A DNA stretch of 64,000 nucleotides, taken from NCBI GenBank assembly GCA_031553395.1, contig JAVBLR010000011.1:124001-188000 (forward strand). Direction: 5' to 3'. Position numbers and translations under genes: made by a program. This document shows, piece after piece, positions 62,542 to 64,000 of the stretch. The stretch's first letter is position 1. Each line of letters opens with the position of its first letter. This DNA comes from WRGA01 sp031553395 (GTDB lineage: Bacteria; Bacteroidota; Bacteroidia; Bacteroidales; WRGA01). Under the pieces are notes generated by a model. The model was not told where the DNA came from, ran no database searches, and saw only the letters and a list, made by a program, of their open reading frames with translations.

Positions 62542-64000
62542 TCATCCAGTGTATTCTGTTTGAGATTGTTTATTCTCAATTCGCATTTTGATTTTTTGTT
62601 CTTCTTTATCAAAATCAACTACTATCGTATCACCCTCAGTCACCGTGGCTTTTATAATCATTTCTGCCATTTCGTCTTCCAAGTATTTTTGAATAGCTCT
62701 TTTCAATGGCCTTGCACCAAACTGAACATCATATCCTTTACTTCCTATAAACTCTTTGGCTTCTTCACTCATTTCCATCTTGTAACCGATTTGTTCCAAT
62801 CGTTTGTAGAAATCCTTCAGTTCCAAATCTATGATCCTATAAATAGATTCTTTTGATAATTGATCGAAGGTAACAATATCATCTATACGATTAATAAACT
62901 CCGGAGCAAAAGCACGGTTCAACGCTTTTTGGATAACACTTCTTGAGAATTCTTTATCATTATCATCTTTCGGAGTACTAAATCCAACTCCTCTTCCAAA
63001 GTCCTTCAATTGGCGTGTTCCAATATTGGAGGTCATGATAATAATCGTATTTTTGAAGTCAATCCGTCTTCCCAAGCTGTCAGTCAAACGACCTTCATCC
63101 AATACTTGCAATAACAAGTTGAACACATCCGGATGCGCTTTTTCTATTTCATCCAATAATACTACCGAATATGGTTTACGACGTACTTTTTCAGTCAACT
63201 GGCCTCCTTCTTCATAACCAACATATCCGGGAGGTGCTCCTATCAAACGAGATACAGTGAATTTTTCCATATATTCACTCATATCTATACGAATAAGTGT
63301 ATCACTTGAATCGAACATAAACTCAGCTAACTTCTTTGCCAAATGGGTTTTTCCCACACCTGTCGGACCTAAAAATAAAAATGTTCCAATCGGTTTATTC
63401 GGGTCTTTTAATCCAATTCGGTTACGTTGAATAGCTCGAACCACTTTTTCAACAGCATCATCCTGACCGATTACTTTTGTTTTCAATTCTTCTTTCATCT
63501 GCAACAAACGCTGACCTTCGGCTTGAGCAACCCGTTGTACAGGCACACCCGACATCATTGCTACAACTTCTTCTACTTTTTCTTCATCAACCGTTTGACG
63601 ATTTTCCTGAATTTCAGTTTCCCAACGTTTTTTTGCAGCATCCAATTCATTGATATATTCTTTTTCTTTATCCCTGAAATTGGCTGCGACTTCGAAATTC
63701 TGAGATTTTACAGCTTTTAACTTTTCCTCTTTTGTTTCATCAATTAGTTTTTCAAGCTCTTCAATATGCTTAGGTACAACAATATTGGTTATATGCACAC
63801 GGGAACCCGCTTCATCTAATGCATCGATTGCTTTATCCGGAAAATTGCGGTCACTAATATATCTTTCTGTCAATTTGACACATGCCACTAACGCTTCTGG
63901 CGTATATATCACATTATGATGATCTTCATAACGTTCTTTGATATTTTTTAATATTTGCAACGTTTCTTCCGCAGTAGTAGGATCAACCATTACCTTTTGA
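62542..64000 (-). CDS. clpC: ATP-dependent Clp protease ATP-binding subunit ClpC (partial, N-terminus beyond right edge)
   Basis: The visible 486 residues begin inside the first AAA+ module (QKVMVDPTTAEETLQILKNI). They continue through the middle coiled region, including a UVR-like helix (LKAVKSQNFEVAANFRDKEKE) and the ClpA/B-signature VEEVVAMMSGVPVQRVAQAEG. The second AAA+ domain follows, with Walker A GPTGVGKT, Walker B VVLLDEIEKAHPDVF, TSNIGTRQL and the C-terminal D2-small domain. The protein unfolds substrates and feeds ClpP. The frame is open to base 64000. The ATG at 63990 is internal. Confidence 0.95.
   Translation of the reverse strand, partial: QKVMVDPTTAEETLQILKNIKERYEDHHNVIYTPEALVACVKLTERYISDRNFPDKAIDALDEAGSRVHITNIVVPKHIEELEKLIDETKEEKLKAVKSQNFEVAANFRDKEKEYINELDAAKKRWETEIQENRQTVDEEKVEEVVAMMSGVPVQRVAQAEGQRLLQMKEELKTKVIGQDDAVEKVVRAIQRNRIGLKDPNKPIGTFLFLGPTGVGKTHLAKKLAEFMFDSSDTLIRIDMSEYMEKFTVSRLIGAPPGYVGYEEGGQLTEKVRRKPYSVVLLDEIEKAHPDVFNLLLQVLDEGRLTDSLGRRIDFKNTIIIMTSNIGTRQLKDFGRGVGFSTPKDDNDKEFSRSVIQKALNRAFAPEFINRIDDIVTFDQLSKESIYRIIDLELKDFYKRLEQIGYKMEMSEEAKEFIGSKGYDVQFGARPLKRAIQKYLEDEMAEMIIKATVTEGDTIVVDFDKEEQKIKMRIENKQSQTEYTG

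Overview
The window is AT-rich DNA from the chromosome of a member of the Bacteroidota, most likely a Bacteroidales-type organism that has a type IX secretion system (T9SS). The reasons are a SusC/SusD pair, many proteins ending in T9SS sorting domains (YPNP-type C-termini), BspA-like leucine-rich repeats, a BlaR1-type peptidase fused to a TonB C-terminal domain, and repeated promoter signatures of the Bacteroidota type (TAnnTTTG at -7, often with TTG or TTTG about 19 bases upstream). The genus cannot be fixed from sequence alone. No rRNA, tRNA or CRISPR array was recognised.

Layout. 1-7277 (minus strand): an alpha-2-macroglobulin-like gene running off the left edge and carrying a SusC-type TonB plug domain inside it; a REP-associated transposase flanked by mirror-image palindromes; and a SusC-like outer-membrane barrel that lacks a plug. 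7612-9111: a BspA-like T9SS protein. 9445-11910: dxr, an O6-alkylguanine DNA methyltransferase and a DUF4230 protein. 12053-36356 (all minus): a large polysaccharide-utilisation region, read from a promoter near 36379-36408. It encodes a T9SS phosphodiesterase, SusC, SusD, a LamG lipoprotein, a GH144 lipoprotein, a GH3 lipoprotein, a T9SS GH144, two small T9SS binding proteins, a beta-sandwich repeat protein and two GH29-type proteins. 36840-39692 (plus): the divergent membrane-spanning propeller/LuxR-type regulator of that region.

39806-41670: a BlaR1-TonB/BlaI pair. 41883-47731: housekeeping genes (fba, a polyprenol-phosphate mannosyltransferase, a suppressor-of-fused protein, dihydroorotase, pgk). 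47944-48440: a toxin-antitoxin pair. 48581-56289: an RND efflux operon (permease, adaptor, TolC) with a NifX-like gene and a beta-barrel gene, and a TetR regulator surrounded by six matching palindromic operators. 56606-62255: a cation diffusion facilitator, a small lipoprotein, an Sfp-type transferase, a metal-chelate binding lipoprotein and two paralogous helical secreted proteins. 62542-64000: the C-terminal half of clpC.

How the genes may work together. The two GH144 enzymes and the GH3 enzyme point to breakdown of beta-1,2-glucan, a polymer made by other bacteria as periplasmic or cyclic glucans that often carry phosphoglycerol groups; the T9SS phosphodiesterase at the head of the operon could remove such groups. 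One approximately 170-residue beta-sandwich module beginning with a DDFE motif recurs in the phosphodiesterase, both GH29-type proteins and two small stand-alone proteins, which suggests a shared binding target on the cell surface. The most unusual locus is at the left end: a complete plug domain sits in the macroglobulin near where a bait region is expected, while the neighbouring SusC-like barrel has no plug.
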